Shown: positions 1 through 11,371, counted from the stretch's first letter. The stretch: DNA of 64,000 nucleotides from Candidatus Obscuribacter sp. (GCA_016712465.1 JADJQZ010000009.1:1-64000); one strand, 5' to 3'. The notes: generated by a model not told the origin, from the sequence alone. Translations and numbers: made by a program.

Positions 1-2181
1 GGCGCAGCAGCGCGTTTGTCGTGCCGTCGTACTTCTTCCAAAAAGCTGCGAGCCCGAGTAGATATACATTGGTCTTGGTCGTGCCGACTGTCTTCTGCGT
101 TTGTCTCACGAAGGGGTCATACGAGAATGAGGCATTTCGTGCTACCGGCCACTGCTGAAATCAGCATGTTCTCGCCGTTGCAACCGGGAGTCCAGGTGCC
201 GTCGCCAGTCAGGTTGCCGGCGTTGCTGTAAGAGTAGCTGGCCTCCCACAGACGGATATTGGTTCCGGGTTATTGGGCCGTGCCATAGGTCTCTGAGCCA
301 AGAGCAGGCGGAGTCCAGAGATACGAAAGATCGCCCACGCTCTTGGGTGAGCATCTGATGCACCTGGTTGGGGTGTAGGTCCTGTTGACTGTTCCCGAAT
401 CCTACCGTCATGTCTTCGGGTGAGCAGATTGTTGCCAAGGTCGTAGCCATAACTGACGGAGTTCCCGTTGTTATAACCTTGGTCGCCGTCCCAGCACATC
501 GTAGGTGAAAAAGTGCAAAGCTGCCGCCGTTGTTGAGCCATTGAGCTTAATTGCCGTTACCAAGCGATTCAGCCCGTCGTACTCCCTGTCCACGAAATAT
601 CCGCCAGGAGAAGGTGATCCGGTCACATTGCTTCGCGCGTCGCCAGTACTGATAGCTGACAACTTGGGCCTCTGTGGATTGGTTTCTGAGATGAGCCGCC
701 CAACGCCGTCATAAGCCTTTGAGAAGGTGCCGATGAGGGGATCACTTCGGAAACAAATCGGAGTGCTTGCTTCAACAGCCGCCCGGCATTGTCATACGTG
801 AACGTGACCGTGGGTTGACCATCCGGCGACCGGGTCCCCATACGGTTGCGGTTGTCATAGGTCATGGTCGTGACCGCGCCACCACGATTGGTGTGAGTCA
901 GCACATTTCCGACAGCGTCATACGTCCAGGCTTCGATACTACCATCCCGGGTAAACCATGCTGGCAAGCCGTCCCCAGGCGTCCTGGTTGAACGTAGTCA
1001 TGTTGCCGTTTGCGTCGGAGATCGTCCAAAGATTGCCGCCAGGGCGATAAATGCGCGCCTCCTCCGTCACGCCGGACTCTTGATACTAGCCAACCTGCCA
1101 TTTGCATCGTAGAAATATTCAGTCAATCGACCGGCAGCGTCCGTTGACTGGGTCAGCCGTCCGCCCATCCCAGACATTCGATGATGTGTTCAGAAGTGGG
1201 TCGGTTACCGTCAGCGGATTGTTTGTGCCGCTGTAAGTGGTCTGGGTCTGCTGACCGCCTTTACTGGTGGTTAGCAGGTTGCCCCAGATGTCATACGTAT
1301 TGGCAGTGTTGGCGGAAAGCGGGTCGCTGACACTGATGAGCCTCCGCTTCGCATCGTACTGCATGGTGGTCGTATAACCATTCGGACTTCCGTGACTGTG
1401 AGCCTATCCCCGGTGAACGAGTCATAGGTATAGCTCGTGGTGATGGTTCCACCAACGGTCACAGAAGCCAGATTGACCCTGGAGTACCCGTATGTGGTGA
1501 CCACTCCAGTCTGGTCCGTCGAACTGGCGATAAGCCGTTTGAGTTATAGGTAAAACTCTTGGTATTACCGGCGGGTCAGTCTCGCTCATTACATGCGCCC
1601 GTCACGAGTCAATACTACGGGTATAGGTGCGGCATGCGGTTCTGTATACGTAATCCAGCTATCAAAGCCTCATTTGCCATCGCGCTGTAAGTCCAGGTTT
1701 CGGTACCAAGCCCCACCAGCTCTTTGCTCAAGACCCGGTTGAAGTCGTCATATGTAGTTTTGACTGTTCCATGGCCCGTAGTGGACTGCTCAATCACCCT
1801 CCCAAGCCCGTCATACTTCATGGTCGTGACGTCGTCCGTGCCGGTTATATCGCTACCGGTTTGCCGTCATCGTTGAAGACTTGTTTTTCGTTTGAGGTCC
1901 GACAGAAGGACTTGAGGTTACTGCGATTGCCTTACTCGCAGAGGTGCCGGAAAGATTGTTGCCTCCGTCCAGATATTTTATCGATGTCGCCTCACTGCTG
2001 CTGGGGCCCAGCTTGAGCAGTTGAGACGTTACTCGGTTTGTTGAGTTGTACCCAAGGGGAGTACTCCGCTGCTCCAGAGGAAGTCGTACCTGTAGAAACA
2101 TTCAATAACTTCTTCTGAGCATCGTATTCATGGTTTGAAATAGATGTTGGCGGCGTCCTTGAACCAGTTGAGCTTGCCGAC
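1..2181 (-). pseudogene. Decayed RHS/YD-repeat gene fragment
   Basis: Reverse-strand translations give YD-repeat phrases in several frames (TYDAVGNVLTHTNRGGAVTT, YDNRNRM, YGYDLGNNLLTR). The stretch aligns along its whole length with 26739-28890, inside the intact RHS gene further right, in the same orientation and with high identity. Many small insertions and deletions break it into at least ten short frames, so no full product is possible. It has no RHS start or C-terminal tail: the left side runs off the window and the right side stops where a Tn3-type terminal repeat begins. It is a duplicated internal RHS segment. Decay is the simplest reading, though some indels could be sequencing error. 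Confidence 0.85.
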
Positions 2182-2502
2182 CTATGGCAACGATTCGCGT
2201 AAAAAATGGGCATTTTGTCTTGAAAATGCCGCGAATCGTGTACCTGTGATCTCTTCCAGCCTCGCCTAATAATTGCAGGGACCTGGCTAATAACTTTTTA
2301 CTTTCTGCCCAGGGGCGAAATCGCCGGACTGAAGCCCTCAGGCGCCTGGTTTTGCCGTACCCCCTAAGCCAGGTTTTTGTCCACCCTGCACATGACTGAT
2401 ACCGTCAGCAGTGCTTATCACCAGAGATGAGCAGCTGGAAGGCATTTAGGGTTCTTTCCAAGAAGAAAGGGCTGGATTTTGCGTGAATCGTTGCCACCCC
2501 TC
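2179..2502. mobile_element. Miniature Tn3-type element (TIME/MITE-like remnant)
   Basis: This 324-bp stretch without an ORF is bounded by inverted copies of GGCAACGATTCGCG: forward at 2186, and reverse, with one changed base, ending at 2495. The same sequence forms the ends of the Tn3-family transposon at 43515-47378. The right arm merges with the first, truncated CRISPR repeat. No matching 5-bp target duplication flanks it, which suggests deletion or recombination after insertion. It separates the RHS fragment from the CRISPR array and probably removed whatever lay there. It could be a non-autonomous element or the two ends left by an internal deletion of a full transposon. Confidence 0.65.
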
Positions 2503-4568
2503 ACCCAGGTTTGCTACAATTGGCGGAAAGCGAAAGTCAAGGCTGAAGTTAGTGGCTGTAGCTCCCCCTCTCACCCCGGTTTGCTACAATACCGCTCGAT
2601 GAGCAATACAACCCCCCTTGGGCTGTAGCTCCCCCTCTCTCACCCCGGTTTGCTACAATTCGCTAGAAACGCTCACCGCATGCGTAACTGCTGTAGCTCC
2701 TCTCTCACCCCGGTTTGCTACAATATCTGGCATGACGGCACCGGTTTCAACATTGCTGTAGCTCCCTCTCTCACCCGGTTTGCTACAATGCGGCATTGAC
2801 ACAGGCTTCTCGAGTAAGCTGTAGCTCCCTCTCTCACCCCGGTTTGCTACAATGTACCGCTTCTTCTTCTCGCAGTAGAGACAGGCTGTAGCTCCCTCTC
2901 TCACCCCGGTTTGCTACAATTGAGCGGGACGTCTGGAGGCGGAGCACCGAGCTGTAGCTCCCTCTCTCACCCCGGTTTGCTACAATGACCTGGGAAGCGT
3001 CGACGACCTTTCGGCTGCTGTAGCTACCTCTCTCACCCCGGTTTGCGACAATTTTCATCGCCGTCGAAGTTGAAGAAGAGAAGCTGTAGCTCCTCTCTCA
3101 CCCCGGTTTGCTAAATTGAAACCCGATCTGGTATTGGGATCAAGAGCTGTAGCTCCCTCTCTCACCCCGGTTTGCTACAATGGTGAGGGGCTACACATCT
3201 TGTGCAGAGGCGCTGTAGCTCCCTCTCTGACCCCGGTTTTGCTACAATTAAATACCCAGACACGATAAGCTTTTGTCGCGCTGTAGCTCCTCTCTCACCC
3301 CGGTTTGCTACAATCCAAGGAAGCGGCCGCTCAGGCAAACACTCAGCTGTAGCTCCCTCTCTCACCCCGGTTTGCTACAATAAAACTAGCTGAGGTATTT
3401 TTGCCAAATGAGGCTGTAGCTCCCTCTCTCACCCCGGTTTGCTACAATCTTAGCCATGCTGATGATCTGGCGAACATCGCTGTAGCTCCCTCTCTCACCC
3501 CGGTTTGCTACAATTTCAGGTTTGGTGAATATGGCTCAACCATGGTTGTAGCTCCCTCTCTCACCCCGGTTTGCTACAATATTGACTCTGCTCACTGATC
3601 CGCATTGGCAGCTGTAGCTCCTCTCTCACCCCGGTTTGCTACAATATTGACTCTGCTCACCGATCCGCATTGGCAGCTGTAGCTCCCTCTCTCACCCCGG
3701 TTTGCTACAATTCTGTCCAGCGAAGGCTTGTTATGCCAGTAGCTGTAGCTCCCTCTCTCACCCCGGTTTGCTACAATCGTCTATTTTCACTTCTCTCTCC
3801 TTACTCCGCTGTAGCTCCCTCTCTCACCCCGGTTTGCTACAATAGATTTTACCGAATTGATGCAGCGAGAGACGCTGTAGCTCCCTCTCTCACCCCGGTT
3901 TGCTACAATAGGAGAGTTGCTGCAATCGTTGGCAATCCTGCTGTAGCTCCCTCTCTCACCCCGGTTTGCTACAATTGGCCATCGCGTAAGGCTTCAGCTC
4001 GCGCTGCTGTAGCTCCCTCTCTCACCCCGGTTTGCTACAATTTTAGCAAAGAGCTACTTGAGGAACTGATGCTGTAGCTCCCTCTCTCACCCCGGTTTGC
4101 TACAATAGCTTCCGCAACAGAGGTTTCCCTGGCTCGGCTGTAGCTCCCTCTCTCACCCCGGTTTGCTACAATCGTAATGGAGGTATCTAAACTCAATCCG
4201 CAGCTGTAGCTCCCTCTCTCACCCCGGTTTGCTACAATGAGGGGCCTAGCCACAATCTTGCCAAATATGCTGTAGCTCCCTCTCTCACCCCGGTTTGCTA
4301 CAATGTCGAGGCTGTCTTTGCTTTGCCTGTCGTGGCTGTAGCTCCCTCTCTCACCCCGGTTTGCTACAATGGGCAAACTTAAAACCATGGCGGAGTTTCT
4401 GCTGTAGCTCCCTCTCTCACCCCGGTTTGCTACAATTCTATGGCGCCATGGAACAACCCAGCGTTAGCTGTAGCTCCCTCTCTCACCCCGGTTTGCTACA
4501 ATAAAGAGCATCCCGCCCGCCATCCATAGTTCGCTGTAGCTCCCTCTCTCACCCCGGTTTGCTACAAT
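2499..4568 (+). CRISPR. Type II-C CRISPR array, 32 repeats and 31 spacers
   Basis: The 36-bp repeat begins GCTGTAGCTCCCTCTCTCAC and ends GGTTTGCTACAAT; spacers are mostly 30 bp. The repeat resembles the Neisseria meningitidis type II-C repeat at both ends. Homology with that system and the anti-repeat at 14465 imply + strand crRNAs, convergent with the cas genes. Each repeat ends in TGCTACAAT, an extended -10 promoter, as in Neisseria, where single crRNAs are transcribed from within repeats. Repeats from about 3316 rightward are almost all perfect. Those on the left vary from 35 to 38 bp, and the leftmost (2499-2520) is truncated. Spacers 3581-3610 and 3646-3675 differ by one base, so one spacer-repeat unit was duplicated. 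Confidence 0.98.
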
Positions 4569-4632
4569 AGCCCGCTTGGAAACGTGCTCTGGATAAGGGC
4601 TTGAGGTATTCTACCTTCGGAAAAAATCACAC

Positions 4633-4965
4633 TCAAAACAAAAGCAACTGCCGAGCAGTAACCGTTTTTTCCTGAAACTCTTTTGGACCAACCAAAAGGG
4701 TCATACCTGCATATTGTTTTTCGGTCACCGTCATGCATCTTATAGAGCCCTCTGGCGGGAGATTTGTCTTAAGCCGTTTTAGGTGTTTTTCTTCGGCATC
4801 TGAACCATTCAATATGCGTCCATACACAGACCATTGAAGCATATCGTAACCGTCATGAAGAAGAAATTTCCTGAACTGTGTGTATGCCAGTCGTTTCTTT
4901 TTGGTTGTGACAGGCAGATCGAAAAATACAAGTAGTCTCATATAGCGACTTGTTTCAACACTCAT
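4633..4965 (-). CDS. cas2: CRISPR-associated endoribonuclease Cas2 (type II)
   Basis: The 110-residue protein has the Cas2 ferredoxin-like fold signature: an N-terminal strand MRLLVFFDLPV with the conserved Asp, then the KKRLAYTQFRKFLL helix and a WSVYGRIL strand. It forms the adaptation complex with Cas1 that integrates new spacers. The gene starts 12 bases beyond the cas1 stop and ends 64 bp from the last array repeat, the usual cas9-cas1-cas2-array order. It is intact, but spacer acquisition should be impossible while cas1 is broken. Confidence 0.96.
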   Translation of the reverse strand: MSVETSRYMRLLVFFDLPVTTKKKRLAYTQFRKFLLHDGYDMLQWSVYGRILNGSDAEEKHLKRLKTNLPPEGSIRCMTVTEKQYAGMTLLVGPKEFQEKTVTARQLLLF

Positions 4966-5888
4966 TAGAGTGAACCTTAAGGGGTATAAGCAGCGGGGAG
5001 TTCAAGCAATTGGTGATCATTCTTGCCGACTACACGAAGAAGACTGGCAACGAGGTGCTCGATGGCAGCTAGACCGGAACGGGTGCTGTGACCTTGCTCA
5101 GTCTCCAAATCGTAATGAAGCAGTTCAACCAATGATGCTTTGTCTGATGTGGTGAGGTCAGCGTCGTCATCTGATATTTCGGATGCAACAAATAGATCGA
5201 CAAGCGGCCTAAACGGTTCAATCAGATCATCTGCAAGATTGAAGGCATTTTGCTCGCTGTGGTGGTGCAATCCAAAAGCCGGAAGAAAACCGTGAGATAC
5301 TAAGACCTGGCGATTGCACCACGAAAAATCGCATAACCATAGTTCAGTGCTGAATTGACACGATGGGTTCGTGTTCTAGTGAACTGAATGCCAAAAAGGT
5401 TTCGAAAATAGTGAGCACTGCCTGAGCCTCCAGGTTATCTGGATCGCCAGACCGAACACTTCTAGAGAGTGTATCCAACAATTCAGATCCTGGTCGTCTA
5501 GCCAAATTCAAGCATCTGGATTGATTTGTTATCTTTGTTTTTACAATATGAGACCAGCAACGTTTCGCGGTAGGCTTATCGAGAGCGAGCTGCTGCCTCA
5601 TTACTTTAGTGGTTCTGGTATGAGGAAGAAAGGGCACAAACACTCCGTTAGGCTGGTAGTTTTCACCTGTATGTGTATTCCGGACGAAAATGGCCATGGT
5701 TTCCGGCGGAAAATGGCCGCGATTTCCGGTCCAAAATGGCCATGGATTCCGGTCCAAAATGGGCCAATTTCTGAGCGAATAAACACCAAGCCAATTGCAT
5801 ACGCGAACCATATACAGCTGACTTGATTGACGCTGGACATTTTACTGAGCAGTAACACTTTGTTTGCTAGCTAGCTAATGAGGTGCCA

Positions 5889-7540
5889 ATGCCGAATCGG
5901 AGAATGTCCATGAGAAAGATTAGAGAGGTGCTAAGACTGCGTCATGCTAACGGTTTTAGTCAAAAAGACATAGCTAAGACAGTAAATTGCTCGCATGGTG
6001 CAGTTGGGGAATACTTGAAGCGGGCATCAGCAGCTGGACTAACCTGGCCGCTTCCTCCAGAGCTGGAGTTAAGCGATGACTCTCTTGACAAAATGCTGTA
6101 TCCCCGAGCTGCGCCGAGTTCGGCAGTCCGCCGTCCGCAGCCAAACTGCATTCAGATGCGTGAGGAGCTAAAGAAGAAGGGTGTCTCACTCTACCTCCTT
6201 TGGACCGAATATCTTGATGAAAACCCTGCTGGATACAGCTTGAGTCAGTTCTGCGATATCTACAAACGATTCAACAAGAACCTGGCAATCACAATGCGTA
6301 TTGAACACAAAGGCGGAGACAAGGCGTTTTCCGACTTTGCCGGTACGACACTGCCGATAGTATCGGAGCGAACTGGAGAGGTAAGTCCAGCACACCTTTT
6401 CGTCTGCACTCTCGGCGCAAGCAGCTACACATTTGCCAAGCTCTACCCTGACGAGACTACTTCGTCTTGGTGCAATGGTCATGCCGATGCATTCAGCTTC
6501 TTTGGCGGCTCCCCGGTTGTTGTCGTCCCGGATAATCCTAAGGCCGTCATCACCAAAGCCAGTAAATATGAGCCAGATATCAATCGTAGCTTCGCGCAGA
6601 TGGCGCTCACTTCAACGTCGTTGTACTCCCGGCTAGAATAAGGAAACCAAAAGACAAAGCGAAGGTAGAAGCCGCTGTTGGACTGGCTACACGATGGATT
6701 CTTGCAAGACTTAGAAACCGTACTTTCTTTTCCCTGGCGGAGGCAAACCAAGCTGTAAGCGAGCTTTTGACTGGACTCAACGGAAAGAAGTTTCAAAAAC
6801 GTCCTGGAAGTCGAATGTCTCTTTTCGAAGAACTGGACAGGCCTGTTCTTCGCTCTCTGCCTCACTCTAAATACGAGTACTTTGAGAGCAAAAGGGTCGG
6901 AGTTAATATCGACTATCACTTTGTCTTTGAGGACCACATGTATAGCGTGCCTTGCCAGCACCGCTTTGCCAAGGTTGATCTTCGCGTCACGGAGACAACC
7001 ATTGAAGTGTTCCTTGACGGTACCCGCATCGCCAGCCACATTCGAGCATTCACGCCTGGCAAATTCTCTACATTGCCGGAACACAAACCACGTGAACACC
7101 AAGAGTACGGGAACTGGTCCCCTTCTGCGATGCTCGAAAAGGGACTGAAAATAGGCGCCTCTACTGCCAAGCTCTTCTCTGCAATCATGGCTTCTAGAGA
7201 GGTCCCGGAACAAGGATTCCGAAGCTGTATGGGCATACTGCGCCTTGAAAAACAATACGACAGAGAACGCTTGGAAGCCGCCTGTGCTCGCGCTCTAGCA
7301 ATCAATGGACTCTCCTACAAATCTGTCTCTTCAATTCTCAAGTCCAAACTCGAATCTAGCCCTCTTCCAGAAAAACCCATCCAACTCACCGTCTTGCATT
7401 CCCACATTCGCGGTTCCCAATCTTTCGCCTCAAACATCAAGGAGAACAATAATGCTGATACACCCAACAATAGACAACCTGAAGACTCTAAAATTACTGG
7501 CGATGGCCAGCACCCTGGAGAATCAACGGCACTTGCTTGA
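5889..7540 (+). pseudogene. istA: IS21 transposase IstA, frameshifted
   Basis: The N-terminal HTH (MRKIREVLRLRHANGFSQKD) is followed by the DDE integrase core: the first Asp in KAFSDFAG, the second in VVVVPDNPKAVITKA, and downstream KPKDKAKVEAAVGLATRW carrying the Glu. A missing base near 6615 shifts the frame just after FAQMA, ending the first frame at 6641. The second frame resumes immediately and runs to 7540. The paralog at 39118-40719 is uninterrupted over the same place, which locates the indel. The ATG at 5889 follows a GAGG about six bases upstream. As written it makes no functional transposase. Confidence 0.9.
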
Positions 7541-8193
7541 CTCTCAAGAACTAAGCTTTGAAGAAAAACTTGGCATCCTTGTCGATGCCGAACTTGCAGC
7601 AAAAGATTCAAAACGCCTGACTTCGCGTCTCCGCAACGCCAAACTCCGCCTGGCGGCTTGCATTGAAGACCTGGAAATCAAGTCGTCCCGCGGCTTAGAC
7701 CGCTCTGTTGTTACCGCTCTCTCCTCCCGCACCTGGCTTGATAAAGCTCGGAATGTCATCATTGAAGGCCCCCACCGGCGCAGGTAAAACTTACCTCGCC
7801 TGTGCACTAGCTCAACAGGCATGCAGAAACGGCTTCAGCACACTCTACGTAAGGGCTCCTGCCCTCTTTGAAGACCTCTCCCTCGCCAAGGCTGACGGTA
7901 GATTTAAAAGCATTCTGGCCTCCATCGCTCGCACTAAGCTACTCGTGCTCGATGACTTCGCCCTGGCTCCTCTCACCGATGAGCAGCGTCGCAACCTTCT
8001 GGAGATTGCCGAACAGCGCTACGAGATTGGCTCCACTATCCTCGTCAGCCAGATGCCCCTCAGCCACTGGCATGACATTATCGGTGACCCCACTCTCGCC
8101 GACGCAATCCTAGACCGCCTTGTACACAACGCCCAGTGCATTGTTTTGAAAGGAGAATCCATGCGTAAGAAAAAAGCTCAACAAAATGGGTAA
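7452..8193 (+). pseudogene. istB: IS21 helper ATPase IstB, frameshifted
   Basis: This is a DnaA/DnaC-like AAA+ ATPase that assists IstA in target choice. The frame opens with MLIHPTIDNLKTLKL and overlaps the istA end, as is normal for IS21. The Walker A region (GPTGAGKT) is split: a run of five C near 7770 where four would keep frame moves Walker A into the next frame. That frame continues with LLVLDDFAL (Walker B) and SQMPLSHWHDIIGDPTLADAILDR, to a stop at 8193. A homopolymer indel of this kind is also a common sequencing error, so the gene may be intact in the organism. Confidence 0.88.
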
Positions 8194-10506
8194 ATACAAA
8201 AAGTCCCAGCGTCGCTTCGCTCCGAAGTACCCCATAATTCATCCCTGAAAATCATGCCCACTTTCGTCCGGAAACCATGGCCATTTTCACCGGAATACAC
8301 ACCTGTAGAAAAAAGACCAACTCCATGCTCAGCACAGGCTGATAACACAGGATGTGTCAGCGAGATAGCCTTGTGATTTAGAACAATTATCGCAATGTCC
8401 TCAAAGGGAATCTTGGCGACGGAATCTTGCTCTATTGCAAGAGATGAGTTCTTGGTGGTTAGCCTCGCAGGGTTTGAAATGACTACGCTACGCCAAGGCA
8501 TGTCGGTTCTCCCGTTTTACTTTAAACAAAGATCCCAGAGGATCTACGTGGAACTTGTCAATTGAAGTCGCGGTGCGAACCCCGAGACTTCTGTAAAGTC
8601 CGTCTTTAGAGCCAGGCACTTCTGGATTTCGGTCATGAAGCATGATATGTATGGCACCAGTTCCTACATCAAGTCCGGCAAAGTACCCAAAGAATGACTC
8701 GCCCCCTTTTTTTGTAAGTTGAACGACGTCATTCGGATAAAGGCTAAAGATGAACTGGTAGGTATCATCAAGCTCTGGCCATTCTTTCCGAGGTTTCCCG
8801 CCGATAACCAATTTTGAAGGCAGCGCAGCTGAGGCTCTATCAGATTGATAAACTGGTATCGTGAAGTACTTTCCTGCCTTCTGGAAAAAGTCCACTCTAA
8901 CCATAGTTTCCTGATCGGCAATACCATTCCTGACGAGGACACCACCTTTTTGTGGGGTCTGGAGTTTTACGGTTTTGACGGGGGTCGTGGAGGGATTGCC
9001 GGCGCTATTTGGCTTGAAGAGCGGAGTGGCGAAGGCTTTTTTAGCGTCATCATTGAATTGCTCCAATCGCTCTTTAATGGCGGCATAAAGAGGTTTGTTG
9101 CGCGGATCTTCAGCAGCAACGAGATGCTCCAGAGACTTGAGTGTTAGATTCTGGAGTGGGGTTCGAACAGTGCTAACACCATCACTTAGCCGCTTTATCG
9201 AACGGATTGTATCCTTGTGGACAGCGCCACGGTTTCTTCGCTTGGGAGCCCGGGAAACGAATAGGGGTCGGGTGTGCGCAATATCGTCAGAACTATAGGA
9301 CTTTAGTTGAAGGGAGGCAAGTTTCTGCTCCGGGCGTTCATCAAGACGGGCCAGTAATTCATCACGGAAGTGTTCCCACGGATAAGGGAATCTTGAGCCT
9401 ATGGCTGAGGCTTGGCTTGAATCTAGGACCTCCCCTGTTGCTCTAGAGACGAAGAGTCCATCAGGTCTTTGGACGAGTTTGCCGCATCTGGTGAAGTCAG
9501 AAACCCTTTTGACGAGAGTGCGCGTTGCACTAGCTACCACTGCCGCATCCATGGCATGGTGTTTATCGCCGGCTGAACGCTGTTTTATTAAGCCCCAGCG
9601 AGCCCGTAGAAACGATGTAAACTGTCCGTTAACACAGACTAGCTTGTCATTCTTATCACTAGAGAGCGCTAGATGCGTTTCAATGAATGTCTTGAGAAAT
9701 TTGGCAAGATATCTGGTATCTGTAAGATTCCTTTCCTTGAACTCTTCAGCTTCTCTTTCATTGAAACTTCGACGGAGGAGGCGGTCTCTCTTGGCGGCAC
9801 GAAATGTACGGTTGCTGAGGACCCATGACTCGAATTTATCCCAGCGTTCTTGATCATTCAAGGAGGAAAGATACTCGAAAGGTGTCTGATTTTTTTTGTT
9901 TCTATTTTCGGCGGTTAGAACCAAGACCTTATTGTTTTGGCTGTCGTCAAAGGATCTTGAATATGGAAGTATGTGATCTATCTCCACATAGCCATCTTCA
10001 AAAAGACGAGTAAAATCCAGGTCTGCAAGTGAATAAGCACATTTGCATTGTTGCTCTTCATATAGCCGGTACTTGAGTAAGTCCTGATTCTTAGACCTTG
10101 GCTCGCAACCGAACTTTTCTACAAAGTCAGCCTTAGCGCGCTCCTTGTCCTGCTGAAATTTCTGCTGCGCTTTTTGAATTTTCATGCGTTCTTCAAAGGG
10201 CTTTGAAAGATCACGCGCAAGCTCTATATGTACAGCCTCCGGTGAACCGTACTTTCTAACGATTGCATTGATGACCTTGCGAGATTGATTGAGGGCTCTA
10301 AGGACAACTGGGTTACGAATTTCTTGCTTGGGAATGGGTGGCAATAATCGCTTTTTCGCAGCGGACTCTGGCACAGAGTGATTGTAGCCGGCCTCAACGC
10401 ACGCCAAGTCGTACCTGAGACCTTCTTCCATGGTGTCCGTCCGGACCATTGTGCAGCGCGTGAATAGCAGGAGATGATGACTCCGAGCAAATGGAGGCTG
10501 CCCAGA

Positions 10507-10974
10507 ATGTCGACCGCAAAGAGAACCAAATTTCAAATTCGCAGCGATGCTGCCAAACAGCGTTGGGTCCGCGATGATCGCAAAGAAGCCTTTTGGCGAA
10601 AGCATATTGAGGCATGGAAGGCCAGCGGCATGTCGAAGCGTGCCTACAGCAGGGCACACAACTTGTCCGAGTCTTCATTCAATGCCTGGATTCGAGAGAT
10701 AGCTCTGCGGGAAAGAGAGTATGTGCCGACAGAAAATGTTGCCACGCTCTTAGCGGATTCCAAAAATCCATTTGTGCCAATCAGGCTTGTGTCTGACAAC
10801 GAGGGCAAAGCGGCACCTCTCCAGCCGGTGCCCCAGGTGATTACGCCGCCGCACGATTCACGAGTGGAAATTGTTGTTCCTGGTGGTGCGGTAATGCGCG
10901 TCAGTGATACCTGCAATGTTGAATTCGTAGCGCAACTGTTTTCCTTTCTCAAATCCGGAGATTCTGCTTGCTAA
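10507..10974 (+). CDS. tnpA: IS66 accessory protein TnpA
   Basis: A basic protein of about 155 residues. Its N-terminal half, WRKHIEAWKASGMSKRAYSRAHNLSESSFNAWIREI, is the HTH typical of IS66 orf1; the rest is a low-complexity linker and a short C-terminal domain. The ATG at 10507 is preferred over an upstream one because GGAGG lies eight bases before it. It ends overlapping the tnpB start. In IS66 elements it is required for transposition together with TnpB, probably for DNA binding. Confidence 0.85.
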   Translation: MSTAKRTKFQIRSDAAKQRWVRDDRKEAFWRKHIEAWKASGMSKRAYSRAHNLSESSFNAWIREIALREREYVPTENVATLLADSKNPFVPIRLVSDNEGKAAPLQPVPQVITPPHDSRVEIVVPGGAVMRVSDTCNVEFVAQLFSFLKSGDSAC

Positions 10975-11354
10975 ATCTAGATCCATCAACTCGAGTTTTT
11001 CTTTGTTCGCAACTAATCGATATGCGGTTTTCCTTTGATGCTCTCTGCGGCCTTGTCACTACATATTTCGGCATGAATCCCCTCAATGGTCATGTCTTCG
11101 TATTCTTCAGTCGTCGCCGAGACCGCATGAAGGTCCTCTTTTGGGACATTGACGGTTTCGCACTGTACTACAAGCGCCTGGAGCGGGGCAGCTATTCGTG
11201 GATAATGGAACTCGGTCTTGAAGCAAATGGTGAAATGCAGGCCTCCGATTTCTCCTTGATTCTCGCCGGAATAAATCCATATCCCAGTTCGCAAAAACGC
11301 ACCGGCAAAAGATTGAAACAAAGCACCGAAATCCAAGCTGTGGCTCAATTGTAG
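10968..11354 (+). CDS. tnpB: IS66 accessory protein TnpB
   Basis: The 128-residue protein matches IS66 orf2 (PF05717). It opens with a STRVFLCSQLIDMRFSFDALCGLV-type region, then GHVFVFFSRRRDRMKVLFWDIDGFALYYKRLERG, the strongly conserved core of this family. Homology begins before the first internal ATG, so translation probably starts at the TTG at 10968, overlapping the last codons of tnpA. Its exact biochemical role in the family is not settled. Confidence 0.9.
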   Translation: MLNLDPSTRVFLCSQLIDMRFSFDALCGLVTTYFGMNPLNGHVFVFFSRRRDRMKVLFWDIDGFALYYKRLERGSYSWIMELGLEANGEMQASDFSLILAGINPYPSSQKRTGKRLKQSTEIQAVAQL

Positions 11355-11371
11355 TTGATATAATTTCTGCC

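Larger units (their letters stand above)
5672..8301 (+). mobile_element. IS21-family insertion sequence inside cas1
   Basis: The 2630-bp element begins TGTGTATTCCGG and ends CCGGAATACACA, a perfect 12-bp terminal inverted repeat. It is flanked by the 6-bp duplication CCTGTA (5666-5671 and 8302-8307). The left end carries several subterminal copies of a TTCCGG...AAAATGGCC unit, as is usual in IS21 elements, where they bind transposase. Inside are istA and istB on the + strand, both frameshifted. Excision restores the cas1 frame at this point. It is related to, but distinct from, the element at 38311-40917. Confidence 0.93.
4977..8501 (-). pseudogene. cas1: CRISPR integrase Cas1, split by an IS21-family element
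   Basis: The N-terminal part (8501 to 8308) reads MPWRSVVISNPARL through EDIAIIVLNHKAISLTHPVL and HGVGLFSTG, typical of type II Cas1. The rest continues at 5665 with ENYQPNGVFVPF and ends with LNYGYAIFRGAIARS and NAFNLADDLIEPFRPLVD, conserved Cas1 C-terminal motifs. Dropping the insert and one 6-bp duplication joins STG to ENYQPNG in frame. Two further single-base frameshifts lie near 5420 (before YFRNLFGIQF) and near 5300 (before VSHGFLPAF). The start overlaps the cas9 stop by 14 bases, implying translational coupling. The frameshifts may be consensus errors; the insertion is certain. Confidence 0.93.

Noticed and set aside
3670..4388. Long frames across the CRISPR array on both strands
   Set aside because: They are translations of the 36-bp repeats (VAPSLTPVCYN or IVANRGERGSYS) and not genes.
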